Shown in pieces: positions 1-6,835 of a stretch of DNA of 11,341 nucleotides. The notes beneath the pieces were generated by a model. That model saw only the letters and a program-made list of their open reading frames with translations. It searched no databases and had not been told where the DNA came from. The stretch comes from Myxococcota bacterium (GTDB lineage Bacteria; Myxococcota_A; Polyangia; HGW-17): NCBI GenBank assembly GCA_018821745.1, contig JAHJLU010000384.1, forward strand, positions 1-11,341, read 5' to 3'. The position numbers and the translations under genes were made by a program. The stretch's first letter is position 1. Every line of letters begins with the position of its first letter.

Positions 1-1213
1 CATGAGCGCTGGAACGCTTTTCCTGCTCTTTACGTCTGGTTTGTTTGTCTGCGTCAATTTTTGCCGCGTCCTTTTGGCAGTCCCCTTCCCCTTCCGAAAC
101 AGCCTTTTTCTGATCGGCCAGTGTATGATCAAGGGAGCGAACCTTCTGTAATACAGGCGCGGCAGCTTTCAGGTCCTCTTTGACTTGAGCGGTTTGTCGT
201 TCAAGCGATGTCAGCGATTCGGTCTGTGCCCTGGCGGAGGATTCCAGTCCGGGAAGCGCCGCTTCCTCGGTTTTCAAGGCTTCTCTGTCAGCCACCTGCT
301 GTTTTCGTATGGCCGTGAGTGTTGCATATTTGCCCTCCAGAGAGGCTGCACTCAGAGCCCGGTCGAGCTTTTCACGATCCGGTTTGAACGCATCAGTATC
401 GCTTTGCAGTGTGCGTGCCTCATCGGCCAGGTTGATGATCTCCTGCCTCAGGCCATCGATGGCGGTCAGCCATAATATAGCCTTGCCTGTGTCAGCGGAC
501 CTGGCGGCGAGGGCTGTCTCCTCCTTCTGTTTTGCCATGAGCTCCTGCCCGATTTCCTTCTCCTGCTGAGGCTCCAGAATAACGATTCCTGCCGTTTCAG
601 CCTGAAGGATGGTCAGTTGGTCCCTCTCTTTACGCTGGTGCTCATGGACCCTCATGGAGATCCGGCTGTAGATCTCTGTGCCCGTTATTTGCTCCAGGAT
701 CGGCGCCCGGTCATCGGGTGCCGCCTGCAGGAAGGCGGCAAACCCCCCCTGGGCAAGCAGCATAGATCGGGTAAAACGGTCATAATCCATACCGGTAGCC
801 GACTCGATCTGGTCAGCGACACCTCTGATTTTGGATTCAAAAATCACCCCGGAATCGGCATCGGCGATCTCATGCTTCGGGGCCTGGAGTTCGCCATCGG
901 GTTTCTTGCGTGCCCGATGCTGGCTCCAGTGACAGCGGTAACGCCCCGCCTGCGTTTCGAACGTCACCTCTGCAAAGCATTCCCCGGTCTGGCGGGACAT
1001 GATTTCGTTGCCGCTCCTTGTGATCTTGCTCAGGCGAGGCGTCCGCCCGTAGAGGCCCAGGCAAATGGCATCGAGGATGGTGGTCTTCCCCGCGCCGGTG
1101 GGGCCGGTGATGGCGAAGATACCGTCAGACGCGAAGGCCGGGTGCGTCATGTCGATTTCCCATTCGCCGACCAGTGAGTTCAGGTTCTTGAAGCGTACCT
1201 GCAGTATTTTCAT
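1..1213 (-). CDS. sbcC: SbcC exonuclease subunit, N-terminal 404 residues (partial)
   Basis: This is the ATPase subunit of the SbcCD (Mre11-Rad50-like) nuclease, which cuts hairpins and protein-blocked DNA ends in the cytoplasm. The reading frame is open from the ATG at 1213 to the left edge, so the second half of the coiled coil, the signature motif and Walker B lie outside the window. The N-terminus MKILQVRFKNLNSL is typical of SbcC/Rad50. Walker A GPTGAGKT is at residues 37-44 and is followed by ILDAICLGLYG. The Q-loop region MLLAQGGFAAFLQA (residues 151-164) is a strong SbcC marker. From about residue 190 the chain is rich in Glu, Lys, Gln and Leu, as expected for the long coiled coil. 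The start follows the sbcD stop by 11 bases, with an AGAGG ribosome-binding site 7 bases before the ATG, so the two genes form an operon. Confidence 0.95.
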   Translation of the reverse strand, partial: MKILQVRFKNLNSLVGEWEIDMTHPAFASDGIFAITGPTGAGKTTILDAICLGLYGRTPRLSKITRSGNEIMSRQTGECFAEVTFETQAGRYRCHWSQHRARKKPDGELQAPKHEIADADSGVIFESKIRGVADQIESATGMDYDRFTRSMLLAQGGFAAFLQAAPDDRAPILEQITGTEIYSRISMRVHEHQRKERDQLTILQAETAGIVILEPQQEKEIGQELMAKQKEETALAARSADTGKAILWLTAIDGLRQEIINLADEARTLQSDTDAFKPDREKLDRALSAASLEGKYATLTAIRKQQVADREALKTEEAALPGLESSARAQTESLTSLERQTAQVKEDLKAAAPVLQKVRSLDHTLADQKKAVSEGEGDCQKDAAKIDADKQTRRKEQEKRSSAH

Positions 1214-1224
1214 CGACAGCCTCT

Positions 1225-2454
1225 CTATTGTGCCCGCAAGTCGTCTTCAAAAAGAGACGTGAGCGTTTCCTGGTAGGTACCCAGCAGCTCCGGCCGCTGG
1301 TCTTTTGGCACTTCATGGACGGCGAGGCATCGTTCGAACACTTCGTTCACGTCCAGATCTTCCAGGGTTTCCCCCTCACGGCACTGTTTCATAACGTGGT
1401 CCATAACGCGGGTGTTTTTGATGCGAAGGATCTCCAGTTGTGTACCGGTGACCGCTCTCTCCAGTGTGTCCCGCAGATTACTGACGATCGCTTCTCCCTC
1501 GTAGATGATTTCGAGCCAGACCGGCATGTTGGTTTCGTGGAGCTGCGCGATTCTTGTTTCAATGGTCTCCAGGTCCCCCTTAATCTGTTCCATTTGCTGA
1601 AAAACCGGGACATCCATAAGTTGTACCCGCGGCGCTTGAGGGCTGAAGTCCACCAGACACAAACTCTTTTTCTGCTTGGCCTCCCCGAACCCCATGGGAA
1701 GGGGCGAACCGCTGTACCGCATTATCTCGGATCCCTGTACTGTCTGCGGCACGTGGAGGTGACCGAGAGCCAGGTAATCAATATTATGTGAAAAAATACC
1801 GGCGTCCACCCGGGAGAGTGACCCCACATAGAGTTCCCTCACGCCGTCTCCGTCGATGGTTTGGGCACCGGTGGTGAAAAGATGGCCCATGACGACCAGG
1901 GGAACTTTAGCACCCAGTTTTGTTTGTTGCTCCCGGGCTTTGGAAATCACCGCATTGTAATGGTCCTGGATGCCCTGGGCGAGTTTTCGCTCCTTGTCTT
2001 CGATCTGCTCTGTGGCCTGGGAGACGCGGATATCCCGATCCCGAAGGTAGGGCACGGCGCAGACGATGAGCTCGGCTGTACCGTCCGGTCCCAGCAGTGT
2101 CAGTACCTCATCCTCGGGGTTTTGCAGTGCACAGCCAACGACATGAACGTGGAGCGCTTGAAGAAGTTGCGCAGGGGCGTTGAGAAATGAGGGGGAGTCA
2201 TGGTTACCCCCGGTCACCACAACATGACGGCAGCACGACCGGGCGACACGGTTCAGAAATTGGTAGTAGAGCTCCTGGGCCAAATTGGAAGGAGTGCCCG
2301 TGTCGAAAATATCTCCGGAGATCAAGAGTGCATTGACCTCCTCCTCCTGGATCGTTGTGGAAAGCCACTGCAGAAATCGTTCAAATTCATCGTACCGTTT
2401 TTGCCGGTACAGTGAGCGCCCCAGATGCCAGTCGGAGGTGTGGAGTATTCGCAT
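1225..2454 (-). CDS. sbcD: SbcD exonuclease subunit (metallophosphoesterase)
   Basis: This is the Mn-dependent nuclease subunit of SbcCD, the partner of the downstream SbcC. All calcineurin-type metallophosphoesterase motifs are visible: HTSDWHLG (D8, H10), ISGDIFD (D48), GGNHD (N84, H85), VVMGHLF (H191) and LALGHLH (H232, H234). YSGSPLPMGF (residues 247-256) matches the SbcD-specific segment after the catalytic core. The 409-residue length is close to that of characterised SbcD proteins. The ATG at 2454 is preceded by a purine-rich GGAAAGGA ribosome-binding site. The order sbcD then sbcC with a short gap is the usual arrangement. No clear truncation or missing metal ligand is seen. Confidence 0.96.
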   Translation of the reverse strand: MRILHTSDWHLGRSLYRQKRYDEFERFLQWLSTTIQEEEVNALLISGDIFDTGTPSNLAQELYYQFLNRVARSCCRHVVVTGGNHDSPSFLNAPAQLLQALHVHVVGCALQNPEDEVLTLLGPDGTAELIVCAVPYLRDRDIRVSQATEQIEDKERKLAQGIQDHYNAVISKAREQQTKLGAKVPLVVMGHLFTTGAQTIDGDGVRELYVGSLSRVDAGIFSHNIDYLALGHLHVPQTVQGSEIMRYSGSPLPMGFGEAKQKKSLCLVDFSPQAPRVQLMDVPVFQQMEQIKGDLETIETRIAQLHETNMPVWLEIIYEGEAIVSNLRDTLERAVTGTQLEILRIKNTRVMDHVMKQCREGETLEDLDVNEVFERCLAVHEVPKDQRPELLGTYQETLTSLFEDDLRAQ

Positions 2455-2612
2455 GGTGTTTTTCCTTTCCGCCCGATGTACCGTACACCAACTCCATAGG
2501 GCAAGGAATGAAAAAGACTTTTATTGAATCGGCCGTAATAAATCCCCTTTGATTGTATTTGAAATAATTAATGAAACAGAAAAGAAGAGCTAAAAAGAGG
2601 GACTGATCCACG
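2455..2612 (-). other. Non-coding leader and upstream region of sbcDC
   Basis: This stretch separates the ssrA 3' hairpin from sbcD. It is AT-rich in its upstream half (about 2520-2600), which suits a promoter region. On the minus strand there is a TACAAT hexamer (about 2547-2552) that could be a -10 element, but no convincing -35 box sits at the right distance, so no sbcD promoter is called. Read-through from ssrA is also possible. No coding potential was recognised. Confidence 0.4.
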
Positions 2613-2643
2613 CTGTTGCACCGGAGCATGTCCGGTGCAACAG
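2613..2643 (-). terminator. Hairpin after ssrA, probable terminator or processing stem
   Basis: A perfect 13-bp inverted repeat (2613-2625 with 2631-2643) encloses a 5-base loop. It lies 12 bases beyond the CCA end of the tmRNA on the transcribed strand, the position expected for the ssrA terminator. On the minus strand the stem is not followed at once by a U tract; a short run of five Ts appears only about 18 bases later. It may therefore be a weak or factor-assisted terminator, or a stem that stops 3' trimming of the precursor. Confidence 0.5.
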
Positions 2644-2655
2644 GGCCATTCAGAT

Positions 2656-3007
2656 TGGTGGAGGCGGCGGGAGTTGAACCCGCGTCCGAAGGTAGTCCAC
2701 AGCAGCTTCTACGTCATAGTCACTATTTTGATCTCGTTCATAAAACGCCCAGCGACAGGCTTGAAATGAACCAGTCTAATTTTGTCTTACCCGATGTTAT
2801 CAGACATTCAGCGGGCCAGCCGGTAACATTTGCGCCCTTTTGAAACGCCACCGGCAGGGCTTTCCAAAGGACGTTCGCAATTAAGCTGCGAGAGCTAATT
2901 CAGTGTTATTTGCACTTATTGTTTTTCCACCTATTTAACGAGGGCCCGGTGGAGACCTCGGACGCGACTACTGCTTCCCATACCCCCGTCGAGACCGTTT
3001 CGCCCCC
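2656..3007 (-). ncRNA. ssrA: Transfer-messenger RNA (tmRNA)
   Basis: tmRNA rescues stalled ribosomes with SmpB and adds a degradation tag by trans-translation. The minus-strand 5' end GGGGGCGAAACGG and the 3' end CGCCTCCACCA pair as a 7-bp acceptor stem with a G-U at the third pair, a known tmRNA identity feature. The T arm GCGGG-TTCAACT-CCCGC precedes the acceptor strand, and the CCA is encoded (2656-2658). The 5' domain carries the TCTCGACGGGG element typical of tmRNA. The internal reading frame at 2881-2913 encodes the tag. The length of about 352 bases is normal for a one-piece tmRNA. It sits upstream of sbcDC on the same strand and is divergent from the operon starting near 3319. Confidence 0.95.
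2881..2913 (-). other. tmRNA proteolysis-tag reading frame (ANNTELALAA)
   Basis: Inside the tmRNA the resume codon GCA (2911-2913) opens ten codons, Ala-Asn-Asn-Thr-Glu-Leu-Ala-Leu-Ala-Ala, followed by TAA (2881-2883). The sequence before the resume codon is A-rich, as usual. The ALAA end is the signal recognised by ClpXP and related proteases in characterised bacteria. The alanine charged on the tmRNA would precede these ten residues in the tagged protein. Confidence 0.92.
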
Positions 3008-3057
3008 GGAGTTATTGGCAAGTGCCCCGGGGAGTCGGGGTTTAGGTGCATGAAGAG

Positions 3058-3085
3058 AATATAACGCACAAACGGCCCGAGTCAA
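3058..3085 (-). promoter_or_regulatory. Sigma-70-type promoter of ssrA
   Basis: On the minus strand, TTGACT (3080-3085) and TATATT (3058-3063) are separated by 16 bases; each matches the consensus at five of six positions. Transcription would begin near 3050, about 43 bases before the mature tmRNA 5' end. This implies a 5' extension, presumably removed by RNase P. The extension contains the GC-rich stretch around 3025-3040, which can fold. Confidence 0.75.
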
Positions 3086-3191
3086 TGGCTGATATTCATG
3101 GACTTCATCATTTGGATAAAATGTCCATTACAACCAATGTGATCATCCGCTGTCTTTTGGGAGAGAGGGGGCAAATGGAAAAGAATTGTGC

Positions 3192-3220
3192 TTGAGAAAA
3201 GGTAATTAAAACTATATAGT
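3192..3220 (+). promoter_or_regulatory. Sigma-70-type promoter of the envelope protein/activator operon
   Basis: TTGAGA (3192-3197) and TATAGT (3215-3220) are separated by exactly 17 bases; each matches the consensus at five of six positions. The start of transcription would be near 3227, giving a leader of roughly 90 to 130 bases depending on the true start codon. It points away from the ssrA promoter, so the two transcription units are divergent. Confidence 0.7.
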
Positions 3221-3256
3221 TCCTTTCGAGTTGATCCCGCTGGCGAATCGGATCAC

Positions 3257-3293
3257 GGGACAATTAGAGAGCCTGCAGGCGGGAAATTGTCTC
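3257..3293 (+). repeat. Nested inverted repeat in the operon leader
   Basis: GGGACAATT (3257-3265) pairs with AATTGTCTC (3285-3293) over nine pairs including one G-U. The 19-base loop contains the perfect 10-base palindrome GCCTGCAGGC (3271-3280). It lies within the predicted leader, about 30 bases after the likely transcription start. No U tract follows, so a plain terminator is unlikely. It may be a leader RNA structure or a protein-binding operator; function unknown. Confidence 0.4.
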
Positions 3294-3318
3294 CTGTCTT
3301 TGGGTAAAAACCGTTTAT

Positions 3319-4290
3319 TTGTGGCGATCTATCAAGAAAGTTGTGGTCTGGGATTCCATGTGGATTATATTGGTGCTGGCATTCCTGAGTTCCCCGACGG
3401 GTGGTAAACGACCTCCCTCCCTCGCCAGTAAACTCAAGAAGGCTGATCCTCCAAAACCCGCTGCCTTTACCCCCGATGAAGGGCTCGGGAAGGCCCGCCA
3501 GGAGTCCCTCCAGGGCAATCACAGCAGGGTCATTTTTATTTTACGACCCCTGCTTTATCCCACCAGCAAATTCTCTACAGAGTCCCGGGAAATAGAGGCG
3601 CTTCGGCTCCTGGGTCTCTCATTCTGGTTCAAGGGTGATATTCTGAACTCCGAGCAAGCCTTCTCCGTGCTCCTCAACCGGCGCCCCAACTTTATCCTCG
3701 ACCCCGTGGTTGTTCCCGTGGGGGCCATAGAGTTTTTTAATAAAATTAAAAAGAAGATGCGGGAAAAATTGATCCAGATCCGCAAGGCCAAGGAATTGGA
3801 AGCGTTGAGAAAAAAGCAGGCGGAAGAAGAGGCCCGCCACAAACGTCTGGAAGAGTGGAAAAAGAACGCCCCCATTCTGGTCAAGAGCACGGTGATCAAC
3901 AAATCCTTCTATGTGTACAACCTTTTTCCTTTTGGGATAGGCCAGTTTCAAAACGGACATGACACCAAAGGCTGGCTTGTCGCCGGTCTTCAGGTTACCT
4001 CCGCCGCAATCTCCCTCTCTGCTTACACCTACCTTATGTACCGGTATCCAAAAGGAACGGTACCGGGGGATGAAATTAAATCCGCCAAACAGATCCAGTA
4101 CCTGCAGTTTGGTTCAGGGGTGGCCTTTTTCGCCCTGTGGCTTGTGAGTGCTGTTGACGCCATCGCTCACTTCAAACCAACACGGACCGAGGAATTCTCC
4201 AGTTTCGCGCCCCGACGCGGTCGCGGTGTGAATCTCTTCGCCTCCCCTCTCGAAGGTGGGGGAATCATCGGAATAAGTGGTGAGTTTTAA
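3319..4290 (+). CDS. Predicted envelope protein with coiled coil and two C-terminal membrane helices (DUF5683-like)
   Basis: The specific function is not recognised. A hydrophobic stretch at about residues 14-24 looks like a signal sequence or N-terminal anchor. Residues 55-130 are helical and resemble TPR-type units (EIEALRLLGLSFWFKGD). Residues 140-182 form a highly charged, probable coiled coil. Then comes NLFPFGIGQFQNGHDTKGW (201-219), the pattern seen at the start of DUF5683-type membrane regions, followed by hydrophobic segments at about 219-241 and 264-285 and a Gly-rich tail ending GGGIIGISGEF. The start is uncertain. The TTG at 3319 gives a basic N-region (RSIKK) before the hydrophobic core; the ATG at 3358 starts directly at the core. 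Neither has a strong ribosome-binding site. The stop codon abuts the ATG of the sigma-54 activator, so the two are almost certainly cotranscribed and translationally coupled. A role in sensing or envelope assembly linked to that regulator is inference. Confidence 0.82.
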   Translation: MWRSIKKVVVWDSMWIILVLAFLSSPTGGKRPPSLASKLKKADPPKPAAFTPDEGLGKARQESLQGNHSRVIFILRPLLYPTSKFSTESREIEALRLLGLSFWFKGDILNSEQAFSVLLNRRPNFILDPVVVPVGAIEFFNKIKKKMREKLIQIRKAKELEALRKKQAEEEARHKRLEEWKKNAPILVKSTVINKSFYVYNLFPFGIGQFQNGHDTKGWLVAGLQVTSAAISLSAYTYLMYRYPKGTVPGDEIKSAKQIQYLQFGSGVAFFALWLVSAVDAIAHFKPTRTEEFSSFAPRRGRGVNLFASPLEGGGIIGISGEF

Positions 4291-6051
4291 ATGCCCATTA
4301 TCAAAATAAAAACGAAGAAAAGCTCGAAAGTATATAATCTCTTTAAGAAAATAACGACCTTGGGGAAAGACGAAGTCAACGATGTGGTGCTCTCTGACGA
4401 GCTCGCCGCACCCCTGCACGCCAACATTCTCTTCGATGGAAAACGCTACGATATCCGTGCCACCAAAGGCACCAACCTCATGTATGTAAACGGGCGAAAA
4501 AAGAGCAAGGCCACGTTGAATTTCGGGGACACCATCAAAATTGGCGATATCGAGCTCACTTTTTTGGATGAAGAAGAGACCGAACCCAAGAAAAAGGCCT
4601 CCAAGGAAGAGGATTACCGGAAGCTCTTTGATGTCTCCAAGCGTATCCTTTCGGACTATGATCTCACCCGCCTCCTGGAAAATCTCATGGACGCGGTGGT
4701 GGAAATCACGGGCGCTGACAAGGGATTTTTGATCCTCCTCGAGGGAGAAAAGCTCGACATCAAGGTGGCGAGAAATCTCAACCAGGAGAATGTAGCCCAG
4801 GCCGTCACCCAAGTCTCCGATTCCATCATCAGCAAGGTTATCAAAGACAAACGTCCCCTCATGATCTCCGATGCGCTCAATCACGAGGAGTTTTCCAATT
4901 CCCAGTCGGTCATGGCGCTCAATCTTACCTCTGTCATGTGTGTGCCGCTGCTGGATCGTGGGAATATCATCGGTCTGATTTACGTTGGTAACAGCAACAT
5001 CCGCGGTCTCTTTGTGCATCACACCCTGGAGATGCTGACCGTCTTTTCTTCCATTGCCTCGCTGGTGGTAAGGAACGCGCTGCTCCTCAATATGCTGCAA
5101 CTCGACAACAAACAGCTCGTGGAAAAATTGGAAGCGAGTAAGTTTGGGTCCATTGTGGGATCCTGTCCCTCCATGCAAGAGGTTTTTCGGACTGTAAGAA
5201 AGATAGCCTCCGCCGATGTGTCGGCCCTCATCACGGGGGAGACAGGGACGGGAAAAGAGCTCATCGCCCGGGAGCTCCACGCGCGGTCCGACAGGGCCAA
5301 GGGTCCCTTTATCGCTATTAATATGGGTGCAATACCTGAAAATCTTATGGAATCAGAGCTGTTTGGACATGTCAGGGGTGCATTTACCGGTGCTGTGACC
5401 ACCCGCGGCGGCCGTTTTCAGGCTGCCCAGGGAGGCTCTCTCTTCCTTGATGAGATCGGTGAGGTTCCACTCTCGCTTCAGGTCAAGCTCCTTCGGGCTC
5501 TCCAGGACAAGATGGTGACCAAGGTCGGTGACACACAACCCGAGAAGGTTGATATCCGGATTATTGCAGCAACCAATCGCAATCTTCAGGAGGAGGTCAA
5601 GGAAGGCAATTTCCGTGAAGATCTCTTCTACCGTATCAACGTGGTCAATATCCATCTGCCGCCTCTTCGGGATCGTGGGGACGACATTCTTGTCATTGCA
5701 AAGTATCTTTTGTCGCGATATCGGGAAGAGTTTGGCATGAAGCTCAACGGGTTTACCCCTGATGCCCTTGAAACCATAAGTAAATATCCATGGCCCGGGA
5801 ATATTCGCGAGATGGAAAACCGAATCAAGCGAGCCGTGGTGCTCTCGGAAAAATCCACCATCAGCACCCAGGATATGGGTATCGATGAGGATTCTCTCAT
5901 TCAGATAAAACCACTGGCCCAGGCAAGAGAAGACTTTACACAGCGCTACATTCTTGAAGTCCTTGAGAAAAATAATGGCAACCGGACGAAGACTGCGCGT
6001 GACCTGGGGGTGGATCCCCGCACCATCTTCCGGTATCTTGAAAAGGAATAG
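4291..6051 (+). CDS. Sigma-54-dependent transcriptional activator (FHA-GAF-AAA+-Fis HTH)
   Basis: This is a cytoplasmic enhancer-binding protein that uses ATP to open promoters bound by RNA polymerase with sigma-54. Domain order over 586 residues: FHA-like (about 20-92), GAF (about 107-265), AAA+ central domain (about 285-530) and Fis-type helix-turn-helix (about 548-586). Visible motifs are Walker A GETGTGKE (316-323), the sigma-54 contact loop GAFTGA (363-368), Walker B SLFLDE (383-388), sensor I AATNR (426-430), Arg-finger region FREDLFYR (441-448) and sensor II PGNIRE (502-507). There is no response-regulator receiver domain, so input probably comes through the FHA or GAF domain. The FHA domain is degenerate: the usual GR is GK, and the usual SRxH is APLH. 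The gene follows the envelope-protein stop without a gap, with GGTGAG just upstream as ribosome-binding site. A sigma-54-type promoter lies 114 bases downstream, making the adjacent lipoprotein pair a likely target. Confidence 0.95.
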   Translation: MPIIKIKTKKSSKVYNLFKKITTLGKDEVNDVVLSDELAAPLHANILFDGKRYDIRATKGTNLMYVNGRKKSKATLNFGDTIKIGDIELTFLDEEETEPKKKASKEEDYRKLFDVSKRILSDYDLTRLLENLMDAVVEITGADKGFLILLEGEKLDIKVARNLNQENVAQAVTQVSDSIISKVIKDKRPLMISDALNHEEFSNSQSVMALNLTSVMCVPLLDRGNIIGLIYVGNSNIRGLFVHHTLEMLTVFSSIASLVVRNALLLNMLQLDNKQLVEKLEASKFGSIVGSCPSMQEVFRTVRKIASADVSALITGETGTGKELIARELHARSDRAKGPFIAINMGAIPENLMESELFGHVRGAFTGAVTTRGGRFQAAQGGSLFLDEIGEVPLSLQVKLLRALQDKMVTKVGDTQPEKVDIRIIAATNRNLQEEVKEGNFREDLFYRINVVNIHLPPLRDRGDDILVIAKYLLSRYREEFGMKLNGFTPDALETISKYPWPGNIREMENRIKRAVVLSEKSTISTQDMGIDEDSLIQIKPLAQAREDFTQRYILEVLEKNNGNRTKTARDLGVDPRTIFRYLEKE

Positions 6052-6095
6052 CTCACGGCCTCATGGAACACCCACGCGGCTCTTTCTTTTGAGAC

Positions 6096-6113
6096 CATGA
6101 CAAAACTGTCTTG
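6096..6113. promoter_or_regulatory. Candidate activator-binding dyad (upstream enhancer)
   Basis: CATGACA and TGTCTTG flank a 4-base spacer; six of the seven positions in each arm are complementary, with a perfect GACA-N4-TGTC core at 6099-6110. Its centre lies about 87 bases upstream of the start predicted from the -24/-12 promoter, a usual distance for enhancer-binding protein sites. Only one copy was found, and a dyad this short can arise by chance. Confidence 0.35.
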
Positions 6114-6164
6114 ATCCCGTACCGACTGATTGCTAGAAAATGAATGAAAACAGTGTTCGTCTTC

Positions 6165-6182
6165 TTGGCGTATATTTTGCTT
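6165..6182 (+). promoter_or_regulatory. Sigma-54 (-24/-12) promoter of the lipoprotein operon
   Basis: TTGGC (6165-6169) and TTTGCTT (6176-6182) place the invariant GG (6167-6168) and GC (6179-6180) exactly ten bases apart, as the sigma-54 consensus requires. The -24 box matches TTGGC and the -12 box matches TTGCT. The predicted transcription start is about 6192, giving a leader of only about 11 bases that still contains the GGAGG ribosome-binding site. It lies directly downstream of a sigma-54 activator gene. Confidence 0.7.
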
Positions 6183-6193
6183 GGTTTATGGGT

Positions 6194-6198
6194 GGAGG
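6194..6198 (+). promoter_or_regulatory. Ribosome-binding site deciding the 6203 start
   Basis: GGAGG lies four bases before the ATG at 6203. It favours this start over the in-frame ATGs at 6140 and 6188. The 6140 start would also lie upstream of the predicted transcription start and would displace the lipoprotein signal from the N-terminus. Confidence 0.7.
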
Positions 6199-6202
6199 TT
6201 TC

Positions 6203-6835
6203 ATGAAACGTTTGCTTTTTGGTACAACCTGTCTCGCCGTCCTCTGGCTCTCGAGCTGCGTTGTGCCCTTCCCTCTTGAAGAAGAAGAAGCGCAGACCTT
6301 TAATCCCCCCCGCTTTCGGAGGGATTATTGTCTCCCAGGATATACATTGTCCGTGGTGGTAGATTCCATCGAGAACGAAACCATCAAGATGGTGGTGGAA
6401 GATCTGGACATCAACGAGGGCATCGAGTTCCGAATCTTCAAGGACTACTACCAGTGTGCCAGCACCACGGATCCCTCCAACTGTCATATGAAGCTTATTA
6501 CAGAAGGGGAGATTCCCCCCACGGGCAGTGAGATTGATTCCGAGTATGGGAGGTATGTGAGAACCTATACCTATCCACTTAAAAAGAGTCTGTTGTGCAG
6601 TAGTGCGGCGGGAGATACACTGGGTTCATCTCACATTATCGAAGTGGTGATCACCGATGCTTTTTTGCGGGACGCCAATATTTGGCCCTACTGGAGAAAG
6701 AGCATCGGGGATTCCGACGTTTGGACCTTCCGGGTGGAGTGTGTCTCCGGATTTAAATCCAAGCCATTCAATGATGTGGATGATCCGGACCTGGACCTGC
6801 AAAATGACGGGGAAGACTCAGAGGAGAACCATTGA
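6203..6835 (+). CDS. Small acidic lipoprotein, function unknown
   Basis: The family is not recognised. The 210-residue product begins MKRLLFGTTCLAVLWLSSC, a type II signal peptide with lipobox LSSC and a predicted lipidated Cys19. The mature start is VVPFPLEEEE. The middle part reads as mixed beta structure (YTLSVVVDSIENETIKMVVED) and contains several further Cys residues that could form disulfides outside the cytoplasm. The C-terminus is strongly acidic (DVDDPDLDLQNDGEDSEENH). There is no Asp at position +2, so in enterobacterial terms it would be sent to the outer membrane; that rule may not apply here. The stop TGA shares one base with the ATG of the next gene, so the two are cotranscribed. 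A sigma-54-type promoter sits just upstream, implying control by the adjacent activator. Confidence 0.85.
   Translation: MKRLLFGTTCLAVLWLSSCVVPFPLEEEEAQTFNPPRFRRDYCLPGYTLSVVVDSIENETIKMVVEDLDINEGIEFRIFKDYYQCASTTDPSNCHMKLITEGEIPPTGSEIDSEYGRYVRTYTYPLKKSLLCSSAAGDTLGSSHIIEVVITDAFLRDANIWPYWRKSIGDSDVWTFRVECVSGFKSKPFNDVDDPDLDLQNDGEDSEENH

Noticed and set aside
617..1177. Plus-strand open frame of 186 codons
   Set aside because: Antisense to sbcC, whose Walker A and Q-loop are unambiguous on the other strand.
2616..2843. Plus-strand open frame containing EAAGVEPAS
   Set aside because: This is the well-known false translation of the antisense strand of the tmRNA acceptor and T arm; the region is ssrA.
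4114..5280. Long open frame (388 codons) on the minus strand opposite the envelope-protein/activator junction
   Set aside because: It lies antisense to two genes with clear domain support. Its translation has no recognisable motif and looks like a codon-bias shadow.
6111..6135. TTGATCCCGTACCGACTGAT followed by TGC as another -24/-12 promoter
   Set aside because: There is no GG ten bases before the GC, so the essential sigma-54 spacing fails.
6140..6202. Upstream ATG extending the small lipoprotein by 21 residues
   Set aside because: It would move the lipobox away from the N-terminus, has no ribosome-binding site, and overlaps the sigma-54 promoter. The 6203 start has GGAGG.
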